Assembly (NCBI RefSeq): GCF_004331415.1
Contig: NZ_SJOP01000002.1
Span: 124,001-188,000, forward strand
Reading direction: 5' to 3'
Length of the DNA: 64,000 bases
DNA from: Kosakonia quasisacchari
GTDB lineage: Bacteria > Pseudomonadota > Gammaproteobacteria > Enterobacterales > Enterobacteriaceae
Positions 29,213 through 40,183 of the stretch are shown piece by piece; the stretch's first letter is position 1; each line of letters starts with the position of its first letter. The position numbers and the translations under genes were made by a program. The notes below the pieces were generated by a model. It saw only the letters and a list, made by a program, of their open reading frames with translations. It had not been told where the DNA came from and searched no databases.

Positions 29213-29273
29213 TACCTCATCAGCGACATATCCGTTGAATAGCGCACTTTACCCGGCCTGGGAATTCAAGAAA

Positions 29274-31048
<1,775 letters not shown>

Positions 31049-31261
31049 ACGCCTGAATTGTCTTATTCGTGGTCCCTGGTGTTATATCGTATCGTGTTTA
31101 CCGTTACGACTATCCGTGCGAACTAATGTTTTACTTTTCATTTCAATACGTGACAGAGTGGCATTATGCCAAATTTCAGCGCCGAAGATGCCGGATATTG
31201 GCGACAGCGGCGCTTAGGGCCATAATCTACGTTTACACAGCTGAAAATGACGGGGAATACC

Positions 31262-31687
31262 ATGGAGATACGCGTTTTTCGCCAGGAAGATTTCGAAGAA
31301 GTGATCACCTTGTGGGAGCGTTGTGAGTTGTTGCGACCATGGAACGATCCGGAAATGGATATTGAACGCAAAGTGAATCACGATGTGAGCCTGTTTCTGG
31401 TGGCTGAAGTCGGTGGTGAAGTGGTCGGCACGGTGATGGGCGGTTATGACGGTCATCGCGGTTCGGCTTATTACCTCGGCGTTCATCCTGAGTTTCGCGG
31501 TCGTGGCATCGCTAACGCTTTGTTGAACCGGCTGGAGAAAAAGCTGATTGCCCGTGGTTGCCCGAAAATTAACCTGATGGTGCGGGAAGATAACGAGATG
31601 GTTATCGGCATGTATGAGCGCCTCGGTTATGAACATATGGACTCGGCCAGTTTGGGTAAACGTTTGATTGAAGATGAAGAGTACTGA
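31262..31687 (+). CDS. ypeA: GNAT acetyltransferase YpeA
   Basis: A 141-residue GNAT protein. The start at 31262 ([14 protein letters not shown]) matches E. coli; an in-frame ATG five codons upstream is less likely. The acetyl-CoA motif is [20 protein letters not shown] and the terminal strand region MYERLGYEH. The substrate is unknown. Its last codons overlap the start of yfeZ by 14 bases, so the two are coupled, followed by yfeY. Confidence 0.92.
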   Translation: MEIRVFRQEDFEEVITLWERCELLRPWNDPEMDIERKVNHDVSLFLVAEVGGEVVGTVMGGYDGHRGSAYYLGVHPEFRGRGIANALLNRLEKKLIARGCPKINLMVREDNEMVIGMYERLGYEHMDSASLGKRLIEDEEY

Positions 31688-32123
31688 GATTAATCCCGCC
31701 GATTACGATAACCACGGTCGCCTGAAAATCCCTTTTCTGTTCTGGTGCGTGTTGCTGCTACAGGCGCGCACCTGGGTGCTGTTTGTTATTGCCGGGGCAT
31801 CGCGCGGGCAGGGTGACGCATTGCTCGCACTGTTTTACCCCGATCACGATGATTTCTGGCTGGGCTTGCTGCCGGGTATGCCGGCGGCCCTGGCCTTTTT
31901 ACTGAGCGGTCGCCGCGAACATTTTACCCGCCTGTGGCGTGCGCTCTACCCGCTGGTATTGCTGGCGCAACTGGCGTTGCTGGTATGGCAACCCTGTCGC
32001 TGGTATACCGGCGAGGCGCTTTCCGGCGTTGGGCTGTTTCTGGTTATTGCCGATCTTTTTGCGCTGTGGTGGCTGGCGGCAAACCGGCGTCTTCGGGCTT
32101 GTTTTTCCCTTGCTCAATATTGA
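31674..32123 (+). CDS. yfeZ: Inner membrane protein YfeZ (DUF2919)
   Basis: Integral membrane protein of 149 residues with about four transmembrane helices ([69 protein letters not shown]). The ATG at 31674 lies inside the end of ypeA; a TTG two codons earlier is also in frame. GAAGA upstream is a weak ribosome binding site, consistent with translational coupling. The function is unknown, but the DUF2919 family and position match E. coli. Confidence 0.87.
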   Translation: MKSTEINPADYDNHGRLKIPFLFWCVLLLQARTWVLFVIAGASRGQGDALLALFYPDHDDFWLGLLPGMPAALAFLLSGRREHFTRLWRALYPLVLLAQLALLVWQPCRWYTGEALSGVGLFLVIADLFALWWLAANRRLRACFSLAQY

Positions 32124-32183
32124 GCGGCACTTTTTTCACTTCCGGGACTCCAACAGGCGTTCAATGAATAAAAGGAATGAAGC

Positions 32184-32759
32184 ATGAAATCCCTGCGTAC
32201 ACTTATTTGCGTTCTGCCGCTGGCGTTAACCGGCTGCTCGACGCTGGCTTCCGTCAACTGGTCGGCGGCCTATCCGTGGAACTGGTTTGGTTCATCTGTT
32301 GAGGTGAGTGAAAACGGTGTCGGTAACGTCACCGCCAGTACGCCGCTTAACGAGCAGGCAATTCATGATGCGCTGGGTGGTGCCTATCATCTGCGCAGCG
32401 GGATGAAGACGGAAAAAGGCAGCATCGTTCGTTATTTTGAAGCGCTAAAAGACGACAAACTGGCGCTGGTGGTGAACGGGGAAAATGGCGCGGTCAGCCG
32501 TATTGATGTGCTGGACAGCAGTATCGCCACCGACAAAGGGGTAAAAATCGGTGCGCCGTTCAATACCCTGTTTGATAAAGCTTTCGGCAACTGCGTAAAA
32601 GGCGCGGGCGATGACAGCGTGGGTGTGGAGTGTAAAGCGCCGGGTAGCCAGCATATCAGCTACGTATTTATCGGCCAGTGGAGCGGCCCGGAAGGGTTGA
32701 TGCCGTCCGATGATGCGCTGAAAAACTGGAAAGTGAGCAAGCTTATCTGGCGCCGTTAA
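32184..32759 (+). CDS. yfeY: RpoE-regulon-type lipoprotein YfeY (DUF1131)
   Basis: Predicted lipoprotein of 191 residues. The N-terminus MKSLRTLICVLPLALTGCST is a signal peptide with lipobox LTGC and lipidated cysteine at position 18. The mature protein is the DUF1131 fold of unknown function. In E. coli it belongs to the sigma-E envelope-stress regulon; I did not find a sigma-E promoter I would defend here. It follows yfeZ by 60 bases on the same strand. Confidence 0.9.
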   Translation: MKSLRTLICVLPLALTGCSTLASVNWSAAYPWNWFGSSVEVSENGVGNVTASTPLNEQAIHDALGGAYHLRSGMKTEKGSIVRYFEALKDDKLALVVNGENGAVSRIDVLDSSIATDKGVKIGAPFNTLFDKAFGNCVKGAGDDSVGVECKAPGSQHISYVFIGQWSGPEGLMPSDDALKNWKVSKLIWRR

Positions 32760-32814
32760 TTTGATCTCAACTCGCTGCTGCTGTTGGAAAAACAGGTACA
32801 ATACCGCGATTATC

Positions 32815-32839
32815 GCCACGGTTTCGTGGCCTGTTTTTT
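32815..32839 (+). terminator. Terminator-like hairpin just before yfeX
   Basis: GCCACG / CGTGGC closes the loop GTTT, and after CTG six T follow, ending twelve bases before the yfeX start codon. It has the form of an intrinsic terminator for yfeY, but its position in the yfeX leader would also let it act as an attenuator. Confidence 0.65.
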
Positions 32840-32851
32840 CCAGGAGGAGTC

Positions 32852-33751
32852 ATGTCCCAGGTTCAAAGCGGTATTTTGCCAGAACATTGCCGTGCGGCGA
32901 TTTGGATTGAAGCCAACGTTAAAGGGGATCCGGATGCCCTGCGCGTGGCGAGCCGCGTTTTCGCCGATAAGCTGGTGACCTTTCAACTGCAATTCCCCGA
33001 TGCGGCGCTGGGCGCGACCATTGCCTTTGGCAACAAGACCTGGCGCGCGCTGAACGGTGCCGAAGGTGCAGACGAGCTAAAAGATTTTCCGGCGTATGGC
33101 AAAGGCCTTGCGCCTGCGACACAGCGAGATCTGCTGATCCACATTCTTTCTCTGCGCCACGATGTGAATTTCTCCGTCGCCCAGGCCGCGCTGGCGGCGT
33201 TCGGCGAGGTGATTGATGTCAAAGAAGAGACGCACGGTTTCCGCTGGGTCGAAGAGCGCGATCTGAGTGGCTTTATCGACGGTACGGAAAACCCGGCTGG
33301 CGATGAGAAGCGCCGCGAGGTCGCCATTATTCAGGATGGTGTGGACGCCGGTGGCAGCTACGTGATGGTGCAGCGTTGGGAGCATAACCTCAAGCAGCTT
33401 AACCGCATGAGCGTGGGCGATCAGGAGATGATGATCGGTCGCACGAAAGAGGCCAATGAAGAGATCGATGGCGATGCGCGCCCGGACACGTCACACCTGA
33501 CGCGTGTTGACCTGAAAGAGAACGGCAAAGGGCTGAAAATTGTCCGTCAGAGCCTGCCTTATGGCACCGCCAGCGGCACGCATGGGCTTTATTTCTGTAC
33601 CTATTGCGCCCGTCTGTACAACATCGAGCAGCAACTGCTGAGCATGTTTGGCGACACCGATGGTAAGCGTGACGCAATGTTGCGTTTTACCCGCCCGGTG
33701 ACCGGCGGTTACTACTTCGCGCCGTCGCTGGATAAGCTGCTGGCGCTGTAA
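32852..33751 (+). CDS. yfeX: Dye-decolorizing-type heme peroxidase YfeX
   Basis: Cytoplasmic DyP-family heme protein of 299 residues, equal to E. coli. The catalytic GxxDG motif appears as GFIDGTENP, the proximal heme histidine is in TSHLTRVDL, and a conserved arginine follows in [11 protein letters not shown]. coli YfeX has peroxidase activity on porphyrinogens, and reports that it extracts iron from heme are disputed. CAGGAGGAGT is a strong ribosome binding site. K-12 has yfeW and murPQR after it; here cysP follows. Confidence 0.94.
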   Translation: MSQVQSGILPEHCRAAIWIEANVKGDPDALRVASRVFADKLVTFQLQFPDAALGATIAFGNKTWRALNGAEGADELKDFPAYGKGLAPATQRDLLIHILSLRHDVNFSVAQAALAAFGEVIDVKEETHGFRWVEERDLSGFIDGTENPAGDEKRREVAIIQDGVDAGGSYVMVQRWEHNLKQLNRMSVGDQEMMIGRTKEANEEIDGDARPDTSHLTRVDLKENGKGLKIVRQSLPYGTASGTHGLYFCTYCARLYNIEQQLLSMFGDTDGKRDAMLRFTRPVTGGYYFAPSLDKLLAL

Positions 33752-33786
33752 ATCACGCACTTTTGCCTGGCCGGGGAAACCCGGTC

Positions 33787-33914
33787 ACTACTCCCTTCTG
33801 CTTATATTCTTTTCTGATTCCAAATCACCAATTGGTATATAAAACCGTTACTGGTTTCACACCCGTTATAAATAAACTGAGTGACGAAATGTCATCAGCT
33901 TATAAGGGTGCGCA
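33787..33914 (+). promoter_or_regulatory. Upstream region of cysPUWA (probable CysB-controlled promoter)
   Basis: AT-rich spacer between yfeX and cysP. CCGTTATAAATAAACTGAG near 33862-33882 includes a TATAAA that could serve as -10. The upstream stretch TCTGATTCCAAATCACC resembles the loose TTATTCC-like elements CysB binds. CysB activation of cysP is established in E. coli; the site boundaries here are inference. Confidence 0.35.
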
Positions 33915-34931
33915 ATGGCCGTTAACTTACTGAAAAAAGGATATCTGGCGCTGGCAGCGCTGACGCTGTGGACCGCTCAGGCACAGGCGACGGAACTGCT
34001 TAACAGCTCTTATGATGTATCACGCGAGCTATTTGCGGCCCTCAACACGCCGTTCGAACAGCAATGGGCGAAAGATAACGGCGGTGACAAGCTGACCATT
34101 AAGCAATCTCATGCGGGTTCCTCAAAGCAGGCGCTGGCGATCCTGCAAGGGTTGAAAGCGGACGTTGTGACGTATAACCAGGTCACCGATGTGCAGATCC
34201 TGCACGACAAAGGCAACCTGATCCCGGCGGACTGGCAGAGCCGTTTGCCGAATAACAGTTCACCGTTCTACTCGACGATGGCGTTTCTGGTACGAAAAGG
34301 AAACCCGAAGAACATTCACGACTGGAACGATCTGGTGCGCAGCGACGTGAAGCTGATTTTCCCGAACCCGAAAACCTCCGGCAATGCGCGCTACACCTAT
34401 CTGGCAGCCTGGGGCGCCGCGGATCAAGCGGATGGCGGCGACAACGCTAAAACCCAGCAGTTTATGACGCAATTCCTTAAAAACGTTGAGGTATTCGACA
34501 CCGGCGGTCGCGGCGCGACAACCACTTTTGTTGAGCGCGGGCTGGGTGATGTGCTGATCTCGTTTGAATCGGAAGTGAATAACATCCGCAAACAATATGA
34601 AGCGCAAGGTTTTGAGGTTGTCGTACCGAAGGTCAACATCCTGGCTGAATTCCCGGTTGCGTGGGTGGATAAAAACGTGAAAGCCAACGGCACAGAAAAA
34701 GTAGCGAAAGCTTACCTTACCTGGCTTTACAGCCCGCAGGCGCAAACCATCATTACCGATTACTACTATCGCGTGAACAACCCGGAAGTAATGGCAAAAC
34801 TGAGCGATAAATTCCCGCAGACGGCGCTGTTCCGGGTAGAAGACAAGTTTGGTTCCTGGCCTGAGGTGATGAAAACCCATTTCGCCAGCGGTGGTGAACT
34901 GGACACGTTGCTCGCGGCGGGGCGTAAGTGA
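33915..34931 (+). CDS. cysP: Thiosulfate-binding periplasmic protein CysP
   Basis: Solute-binding protein of the sulfate/thiosulfate ABC importer, 338 residues like the E. coli protein. The signal peptide [20 protein letters not shown] is cleaved after AQAQA, and the mature protein begins [14 protein letters not shown]. The Prok_sulfate_bind signatures [17 protein letters not shown] and [16 protein letters not shown] are intact. I choose CysP over the sulfate-binding Sbp because it heads cysPUWA. Its stop codon overlaps the cysU start. Confidence 0.95.
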   Translation: MAVNLLKKGYLALAALTLWTAQAQATELLNSSYDVSRELFAALNTPFEQQWAKDNGGDKLTIKQSHAGSSKQALAILQGLKADVVTYNQVTDVQILHDKGNLIPADWQSRLPNNSSPFYSTMAFLVRKGNPKNIHDWNDLVRSDVKLIFPNPKTSGNARYTYLAAWGAADQADGGDNAKTQQFMTQFLKNVEVFDTGGRGATTTFVERGLGDVLISFESEVNNIRKQYEAQGFEVVVPKVNILAEFPVAWVDKNVKANGTEKVAKAYLTWLYSPQAQTIITDYYYRVNNPEVMAKLSDKFPQTALFRVEDKFGSWPEVMKTHFASGGELDTLLAAGRK

Positions 34932-35761
34932 TGTTTGCAGGATCAAAACGCGTGCTGCCCGGCTTTGGTTTAAGCCTCGGCAGCAGCCTGTTTTTTGTTT
35001 GTCTGATACTGCTGTTGCCGCTGAGTGCGCTGGTGATGCAGTTGGCGCAGATGAGCTGGGCGCAATACTGGGAGGTGGTCACTAATCCGCAGGTGGTGGC
35101 CGCCTATAAAGTCACGCTGATTGCTGCGTTTGTCGCTTCTGTTTTTAACGGCGTGTTTGGCTTGCTGATGGCGTGGATCCTCACGCGTTACCGTTTCCCT
35201 GGTCGTACATTGCTGGATGCGCTGATGGATTTACCCTTTGCGCTGCCCACGGCCGTGGCGGGCCTCACGCTGGCATCGTTGTTCTCGGTGAATGGTTTTT
35301 ACGGCGAATGGTTAGCGAAGTTTGATATCAAAGTGACCTATACCTGGCTCGGTATTGCGGTGGCGATGGCATTTACCAGCATTCCGTTTGTGGTGCGTAC
35401 CATTCAGCCGGTATTGGAAGAGTTGGGGCCGGAGTATGAAGAAGCGTCGGAAACGCTGGGCGCGACGCGCTGGCAAAGTTTTCGCAAAGTGGTGCTGCCG
35501 GAACTCTCTCCGGCGCTGATGGCGGGTGTAGCGTTGTCGTTTACCCGCAGCCTTGGCGAGTTTGGCGCAGTGATCTTTATTGCCGGTAACATCGCCTGGA
35601 AGACCGAAGTCACCTCGTTGATGATTTTTGTGCGCCTGCAGGAGTTTGATTACCCGGCGGCGAGTGCAATTGCCTCGGTGATCCTGGCGGCTTCTCTGCT
35701 GCTGCTGTTTTCCATTAACACTCTGCAAAGCCGCTTTGGTCAGCGTGTGGTAGGTCACTAA
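34931..35761 (+). CDS. cysU: Sulfate/thiosulfate ABC permease CysU (CysT)
   Basis: Inner-membrane permease of 276 residues with six transmembrane helices. The EAA loop that contacts CysA reads EEASETLGATRWQSFRKVVL. The ATG at 34931 overlaps the cysP TGA (ATGA); a GTG one codon earlier is an alternative. It works with CysW as a heteromeric channel for sulfate and thiosulfate. It ends in a one-base overlap with cysW (TAATG). Confidence 0.95.
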   Translation: MFAGSKRVLPGFGLSLGSSLFFVCLILLLPLSALVMQLAQMSWAQYWEVVTNPQVVAAYKVTLIAAFVASVFNGVFGLLMAWILTRYRFPGRTLLDALMDLPFALPTAVAGLTLASLFSVNGFYGEWLAKFDIKVTYTWLGIAVAMAFTSIPFVVRTIQPVLEELGPEYEEASETLGATRWQSFRKVVLPELSPALMAGVALSFTRSLGEFGAVIFIAGNIAWKTEVTSLMIFVRLQEFDYPAASAIASVILAASLLLLFSINTLQSRFGQRVVGH

Positions 35762-36636
35762 TGGCGGAAATTACTGAATTGAAACGCTATGACAAACCTC
35801 AGGTGAACTGGGGTAAATGGTTTTTGATTGGCACGGGCATTCTTGTTTCTGCGTTTATCCTCGTTGTGCCGATGATCTATATCTTCGTGCAGGCCTTTAG
35901 CAAAGGTCTGGCGCCGGTACTGCAAAACCTCGCCGATGCCGACATGCTGCATGCCATCTGGCTGACGGTGCTGATTGCGCTGATCTCGGTGCCGCTGAAC
36001 CTGGTGTTCGGCACGTTGCTGGCCTGGCTGGTGACGCGCTTTAACTTCCCCGGCCGCCAGCTACTGTTGACGCTGCTGGATATTCCCTTTGCTGTTTCGC
36101 CGGTGGTTGCAGGTCTTATCTATCTGCTGTTTTATGGCTCGAACGGCCCGCTTGGCGGCTGGCTCGATGCGCATAATCTGCAAATTATGTTCGCCTGGCC
36201 GGGCATGGTGCTGGTTACCGTGTTTGTCACCTGCCCATTTGTGGTGCGCGAACTGGTGCCGGTGATGTTAAGCCAGGGGAGTCAGGAGGACGAAGCAGCG
36301 ATTCTGCTTGGTGCTTCCGGCTGGCAGATGTTCAAGCGCGTGACACTGCCAAACATTCGCTGGGCGCTGCTGTACGGCGTAGTGCTGACTAACGCGCGGG
36401 CGATTGGCGAATTTGGCGCGGTGTCGGTGGTTTCCGGCTCTATCCGTGGTGAAACCCTGTCGCTGCCGCTGCAAATTGAGTTACTGCAGCAGGATTACAA
36501 CACCGTCGGTTCGTTTACCGCCGCGGCCCTGCTGACTTTGATGGCTATTTTGACGTTGTTTTTAAAGAGTGCGTTGCAGTGGCGTTTGAATAATCAGGAA
36601 AAACGCCAGCAACAGGAGGGAAATCATGAGCATTGA
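35761..36636 (+). CDS. cysW: Sulfate/thiosulfate ABC permease CysW
   Basis: Second permease subunit, 291 residues as in E. coli, with six transmembrane helices and an EAA loop of the form [20 protein letters not shown]. The start overlaps cysU by one base and the end overlaps cysA by eleven bases, showing tight translational coupling in cysPUWA. Confidence 0.95.
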   Translation: MAEITELKRYDKPQVNWGKWFLIGTGILVSAFILVVPMIYIFVQAFSKGLAPVLQNLADADMLHAIWLTVLIALISVPLNLVFGTLLAWLVTRFNFPGRQLLLTLLDIPFAVSPVVAGLIYLLFYGSNGPLGGWLDAHNLQIMFAWPGMVLVTVFVTCPFVVRELVPVMLSQGSQEDEAAILLGASGWQMFKRVTLPNIRWALLYGVVLTNARAIGEFGAVSVVSGSIRGETLSLPLQIELLQQDYNTVGSFTAAALLTLMAILTLFLKSALQWRLNNQEKRQQQEGNHEH

Positions 36637-37720
36637 GATTGCCAATATTAAGAAGTCTTTTGGTCGCACCCAGGTGCTGAATGATATCTCTTTGGATATC
36701 CCTTCCGGCCAGATGGTGGCGCTGCTGGGGCCGTCCGGTTCCGGTAAAACAACGTTGCTGCGTATTATTGCCGGTCTTGAGCATCAGAGCAGCGGGCGTA
36801 TCCGTTTTCACGGGACTGACGTCAGCCGTTTGCATGCCCGCGAGCGCCGCGTCGGTTTTGTGTTCCAGCATTATGCGCTGTTTCGTCATATGACGGTGTT
36901 CGACAATATCGCTTTCGGCCTGACGGTGCTGCCGCGTCGAGAACGTCCGAATGCGGCGGCGATCAAAGCCAAAGTGACGCAACTGCTGGAAATGGTGCAG
37001 TTAGCACATCTGGCGGAACGCTTTCCGGCACAGCTTTCCGGTGGACAGAAACAGCGTGTGGCGCTGGCGCGTGCACTGGCGGTAGAGCCGCAAATTTTAC
37101 TGCTGGATGAACCTTTTGGTGCGCTTGATGCGCAGGTGCGTAAAGAGCTGCGCCGCTGGTTGCGTCAGTTGCATGAAGAACTGAAATTCACCAGCGTATT
37201 CGTTACGCACGATCAGGAAGAGGCGACGGAAGTTGCCGATCGCGTCGTGGTGATGAGCCAGGGAAATATTGAACAGGCGGATGCGCCGGATCAGGTCTGG
37301 CGCGAACCCGCAACCCGCTTTGTGCTTGAGTTTATGGGCGAAGTTAACCGTCTAAAAGGTACGGTGCGCGGCGGACAGTTTCATGTTGGCGCGCACCGTT
37401 GGCCGCTTGGTTATACGCCGGCTTACCAGGGGGATGTCGATCTGTTTCTGCGCCCGTGGGAAGTGGATGTCAGCCGTCGCACCAGCCTCGATTCTCCGCT
37501 GCCGGTACAGGTGCTGGAAGCCAGCCCGAAGGGCCATTACACCCAACTGGTGGTGCAACCACTGGGCTGGAACACGGACCCGCTGACCGTGGTGATACGT
37601 GATGAGCAACCCCCACAGCGCGGTGAGCGGCTATTCGTCGGTCTGCAACATGCCCGTTTATACAACGGTAATGAACGTATTGAGTCCCGTACGGAACTTG
37701 CTCTGGCGGATTCTGCCTGA
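36626..37720 (+). CDS. cysA: Sulfate/thiosulfate ABC transporter ATPase CysA
   Basis: Cytoplasmic ATPase that drives sulfate import, 364 residues. Walker A is [12 protein letters not shown] (about residue 34), the ABC signature [15 protein letters not shown] (about 134), Walker [13 protein letters not shown], and the switch histidine lies in [11 protein letters not shown]. The C-terminal ~120 residues form a TOBE-like regulatory domain. AGGAGGG inside the cysW end gives the ribosome binding site. A REP-like palindrome and an intrinsic terminator separate it from cysM. Confidence 0.96.
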   Translation: MSIEIANIKKSFGRTQVLNDISLDIPSGQMVALLGPSGSGKTTLLRIIAGLEHQSSGRIRFHGTDVSRLHARERRVGFVFQHYALFRHMTVFDNIAFGLTVLPRRERPNAAAIKAKVTQLLEMVQLAHLAERFPAQLSGGQKQRVALARALAVEPQILLLDEPFGALDAQVRKELRRWLRQLHEELKFTSVFVTHDQEEATEVADRVVVMSQGNIEQADAPDQVWREPATRFVLEFMGEVNRLKGTVRGGQFHVGAHRWPLGYTPAYQGDVDLFLRPWEVDVSRRTSLDSPLPVQVLEASPKGHYTQLVVQPLGWNTDPLTVVIRDEQPPQRGERLFVGLQHARLYNGNERIESRTELALADSA

Positions 37721-37742
37721 TAGCTTAAACAGACGTGGTTTC

Positions 37743-37776
37743 TGCCGGATAGCGTAAAGGTTTCTCCGGCCTACAA
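37743..37776 (+). repeat. REP-like palindrome downstream of cysA
   Basis: Starts TGCCGGATAGCGTAA and ends TCTCCGGCCTACAA, the shape and conserved ends of an enterobacterial REP (PU) unit: CCGGA / TCCGG arms and a terminal CCTACAA. It sits between a stop codon and an intrinsic terminator, a typical location. Only one unit is present. Confidence 0.75.
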
Positions 37777-37777
37777 G

Positions 37778-37807
37778 CCCGGTATGCATCTTGCGACCGG
37801 GTTTTTT
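37778..37807 (+). terminator. Intrinsic terminator after cysPUWA
   Basis: CCCGGT (37778-37783) pairs with ACCGGG (37796-37801) around a twelve-base loop, followed by six T. It ends 14 bases before the cysM start, so cysM either has a promoter inside this short spacer or depends on readthrough. Confidence 0.82.
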
Positions 37808-37821
37808 ATTGGACAGCGATT

Positions 37822-38733
37822 GTGAACACATTAGAACAAACCATTGGCAATACGCCGCTGGTCAAATTGCAACGCCTGAGCCCGGACAACGGTAGTGAAA
37901 TCTGGGTCAAACTGGAAGGCAACAATCCGGCGGGATCGGTGAAAGACAGAGCGGCACTGTCAATGATTGTGCAGGCGGAAAAGCGCGGGGAGATCAAACC
38001 TGGCGACGTACTGATTGAAGCGACCAGCGGTAATACCGGTATTGCGCTGGCGATGATCGCCGCGCTGAAAGGCTACCGCATGAAATTGCTGATGCCGGAT
38101 AATATGAGCCAGGAACGCCGCTCCGCGATGCGCGCCTACGGTGCGGAGCTGATTCTGGTCAGCAAAGAGCAGGGCATGGAAGGGGCGCGCGATCTGGCGT
38201 TGGCCATGTCGGCGCGCGGTGAAGGCAAACTGCTCGATCAGTTTAACAACCCGGATAATCCCTACGCACATTACACCACCACCGGCCCGGAAATCTGGCG
38301 GCAGACCAGCGGGCGAATCACGCATTTTGTCTCCAGTATGGGCACTACCGGCACTATTACCGGGGTATCGCGTTTTCTGCGCGAGCAGGATAAAAAAGTG
38401 ACGATTATCGGTTTGCAGCCGGAAGAGGGCAGCAGTATTCCCGGTATTCGTCGCTGGCCTGCCGAGTATATGCCGGGGATTTTTAACGCTTCTCTGGTTG
38501 ATGAGGTGCTGGATATCCATCAGCGCGAAGCGGAAAATACCATGCGCGCACTGGCGGTGCAGGAAGGCATTTTCTGCGGTGTCAGTTCCGGCGGCGCAGT
38601 AGCAGGGGCAATACGGGTGGCGAAAGCGAACCCGGGCGCGGTGATTGTCGCCATTATTTGCGATCGCGGCGATCGCTATCTTTCTACTGGCGTATTTGGT
38701 GAAGAGAGTTATTCGCAGGGCGCGGGGATTTAA
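37822..38733 (+). CDS. cysM: Cysteine synthase B (O-acetylserine sulfhydrylase B)
   Basis: PLP enzyme making cysteine from O-acetylserine and sulfide or S-sulfocysteine from thiosulfate. At 303 residues it equals E. coli CysM. The start is GTG at 37822 (MNTLEQTIGNTPLVKLQR). The PLP lysine K41 is in AGSVKDRAALSM, the phosphate loop is [10 protein letters not shown], and a second loop GTTGTITGVSRF follows. Its place after cysPUWA fits a thiosulfate route. Overall sequence favours CysM over CysK, which is also present in the window. Confidence 0.96.
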   Translation: MNTLEQTIGNTPLVKLQRLSPDNGSEIWVKLEGNNPAGSVKDRAALSMIVQAEKRGEIKPGDVLIEATSGNTGIALAMIAALKGYRMKLLMPDNMSQERRSAMRAYGAELILVSKEQGMEGARDLALAMSARGEGKLLDQFNNPDNPYAHYTTTGPEIWRQTSGRITHFVSSMGTTGTITGVSRFLREQDKKVTIIGLQPEEGSSIPGIRRWPAEYMPGIFNASLVDEVLDIHQREAENTMRALAVQEGIFCGVSSGGAVAGAIRVAKANPGAVIVAIICDRGDRYLSTGVFGEESYSQGAGI

Positions 38734-38750
38734 CCCGTTAAGGAGACCAA

Positions 38751-39590
38751 ATGGAGATGATCCTGTTCAGGGATAAGACCCGGGCGCAGCAGGCCGATAT
38801 CGTTGCCGTACAATCACAGGTTGTCTATGGCAGCGTGGGCAACAGTATAGCGGTGCCAAATATTCGCCAGCACCATTTGAATGTACTGGCCGTACCGACG
38901 GTGCTGTTTAGTAACACGCCGCACTATGACACCTTTTACGGCGGCGTCATTCCCGATGAGTGGTTTAGCGGCTATTTACAGGCACTGGAAGAGCGTGATG
39001 TTCTGCGCAGCGTTAAAGCTGTCACGACCGGTTATATGGGCAGCGCCAGCCAGATAAAACTACTGGCACAGTGGCTCACGGTGCTGCGGGAAAAACATCC
39101 GCAATTGTTGATTCTGGTCGATCCGGTGATCGGTGATACCGATAGCGGCATCTATGTAAAACCAGAAATTCCGCAGGCATATTGTGAACATCTGCTGCCA
39201 CTGGCGCAGGGTATCACGCCAAATGTGTTCGAGCTGGAAGTGCTGAGCGGTCGGCCATGCCCGGATTTGCAAAGCGCGATTGAGGCGGCAAAAGGTCTGT
39301 TATCGGAAACGCTGCATTGGGTGGCGATCACCAGTGCGCCGGTTGAGCAACAAGATGAGCAAATTCATGTCGTGTTGGTTACCGCTGATGCGGTTCATGT
39401 GAGTGGTTATCCGCGTGTTGCGACGGATCTTAAAGGTACTGGTGACCTGTTTTGTTCTGAACTGGTGAGCGGTATTGTTCAGGGAAAAGCGCTTGATGTG
39501 GCGATACACGCTGCGGGCGATCGGGTCGTAGAAGTGATGGGATATACGCTGGAAAAAGGCTATGACGAGCTAATTTTACCGCCACAGTAA
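38751..39590 (+). CDS. pdxK: Pyridoxal/pyridoxine/pyridoxamine kinase
   Basis: ATP-dependent vitamin B6 kinase of the ribokinase superfamily, 279 residues (E. coli 283). N-terminal [20 protein letters not shown] is the substrate-binding part, [14 protein letters not shown] the middle signature, and [16 protein letters not shown] holds the catalytic aspartate and anion hole. AAGGAGACC precedes the ATG 17 bases after cysM. The C-terminus is a few residues shorter than in E. coli. It converges on crr, as in K-12. Confidence 0.94.
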   Translation: MEMILFRDKTRAQQADIVAVQSQVVYGSVGNSIAVPNIRQHHLNVLAVPTVLFSNTPHYDTFYGGVIPDEWFSGYLQALEERDVLRSVKAVTTGYMGSASQIKLLAQWLTVLREKHPQLLILVDPVIGDTDSGIYVKPEIPQAYCEHLLPLAQGITPNVFELEVLSGRPCPDLQSAIEAAKGLLSETLHWVAITSAPVEQQDEQIHVVLVTADAVHVSGYPRVATDLKGTGDLFCSELVSGIVQGKALDVAIHAAGDRVVEVMGYTLEKGYDELILPPQ

Positions 39591-39595
39591 AGCAA

Positions 39596-39620
39596 AATGG
39601 CGCCTTACAGCGCCATTCTT
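39596..39620. terminator. Terminator between convergent pdxK and crr
   Basis: AATGGCGC / GCGCCATT closes a six-base loop and is followed by CTTTT on the plus strand; the minus strand continues TTGCTTT. It probably ends both transcripts. Confidence 0.75.
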
Positions 39621-39634
39621 TTATGCATTACGCA

Positions 39635-40144
39635 TTACTTTTTGATGCGGATCACCGGGGTTTCGCCCACGGTTACGCTACCAGAAAGTTTGATAAGCTC
39701 TTTGATTTCGTCCATGTTGGAGATAACCACTGGCGTCAGGGTAGACTTGGCTTTCTCTTCCAGCAGCGGCAGATCAAATTCGATTACCGGATCGCCAACT
39801 TTTACGCGCTGGCCTTCTTCTGCGATGCGTTTGAAACCTTCACCTTTCAGTTCAACGGTGTCGATACCGAAGTGAACAAACAGTTCGATGCCACTATCGG
39901 ATTCGATAGAGAAGGCATGGTTGGTTTCAAAGATTTTACCGATAGTACCATCAACCGGGGCTACCATTTTGTTACCGGTCGGTTTGATAGCAATGCCATC
40001 ACCAACGATTTTCTCAGCGAATACAACATCCGGTACATCTTCAATGTTGACGATATCGCCAGAAAGTGGGGCAATAATCTCAATGGTTCCGGTGTCTTTT
40101 TTATCATCAGAAACCAAAGATTTCAGTTTATCGAAAAAACCCAT
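39635..40144 (-). CDS. crr: PTS glucose-specific enzyme IIA
   Basis: Phosphocarrier of the glucose PTS and central regulator of catabolite repression and inducer exclusion. The 169-residue protein is nearly identical to E. coli EIIA-Glc. The phosphorylated histidine is in [15 protein letters not shown] (H91 counting the initiator Met), and the partner histidine is in [12 protein letters not shown] (H76). It is the last gene of ptsH-ptsI-crr, 39 bases after ptsI, and ends at the terminator shared with pdxK. Confidence 0.98.
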   Translation of the reverse strand: MGFFDKLKSLVSDDKKDTGTIEIIAPLSGDIVNIEDVPDVVFAEKIVGDGIAIKPTGNKMVAPVDGTIGKIFETNHAFSIESDSGIELFVHFGIDTVELKGEGFKRIAEEGQRVKVGDPVIEFDLPLLEEKAKSTLTPVVISNMDEIKELIKLSGSVTVGETPVIRIKK

Positions 40145-40183
40145 GATCTTCTCCTAAGCAGTAATTTGGGCGCATCTCGTGGA

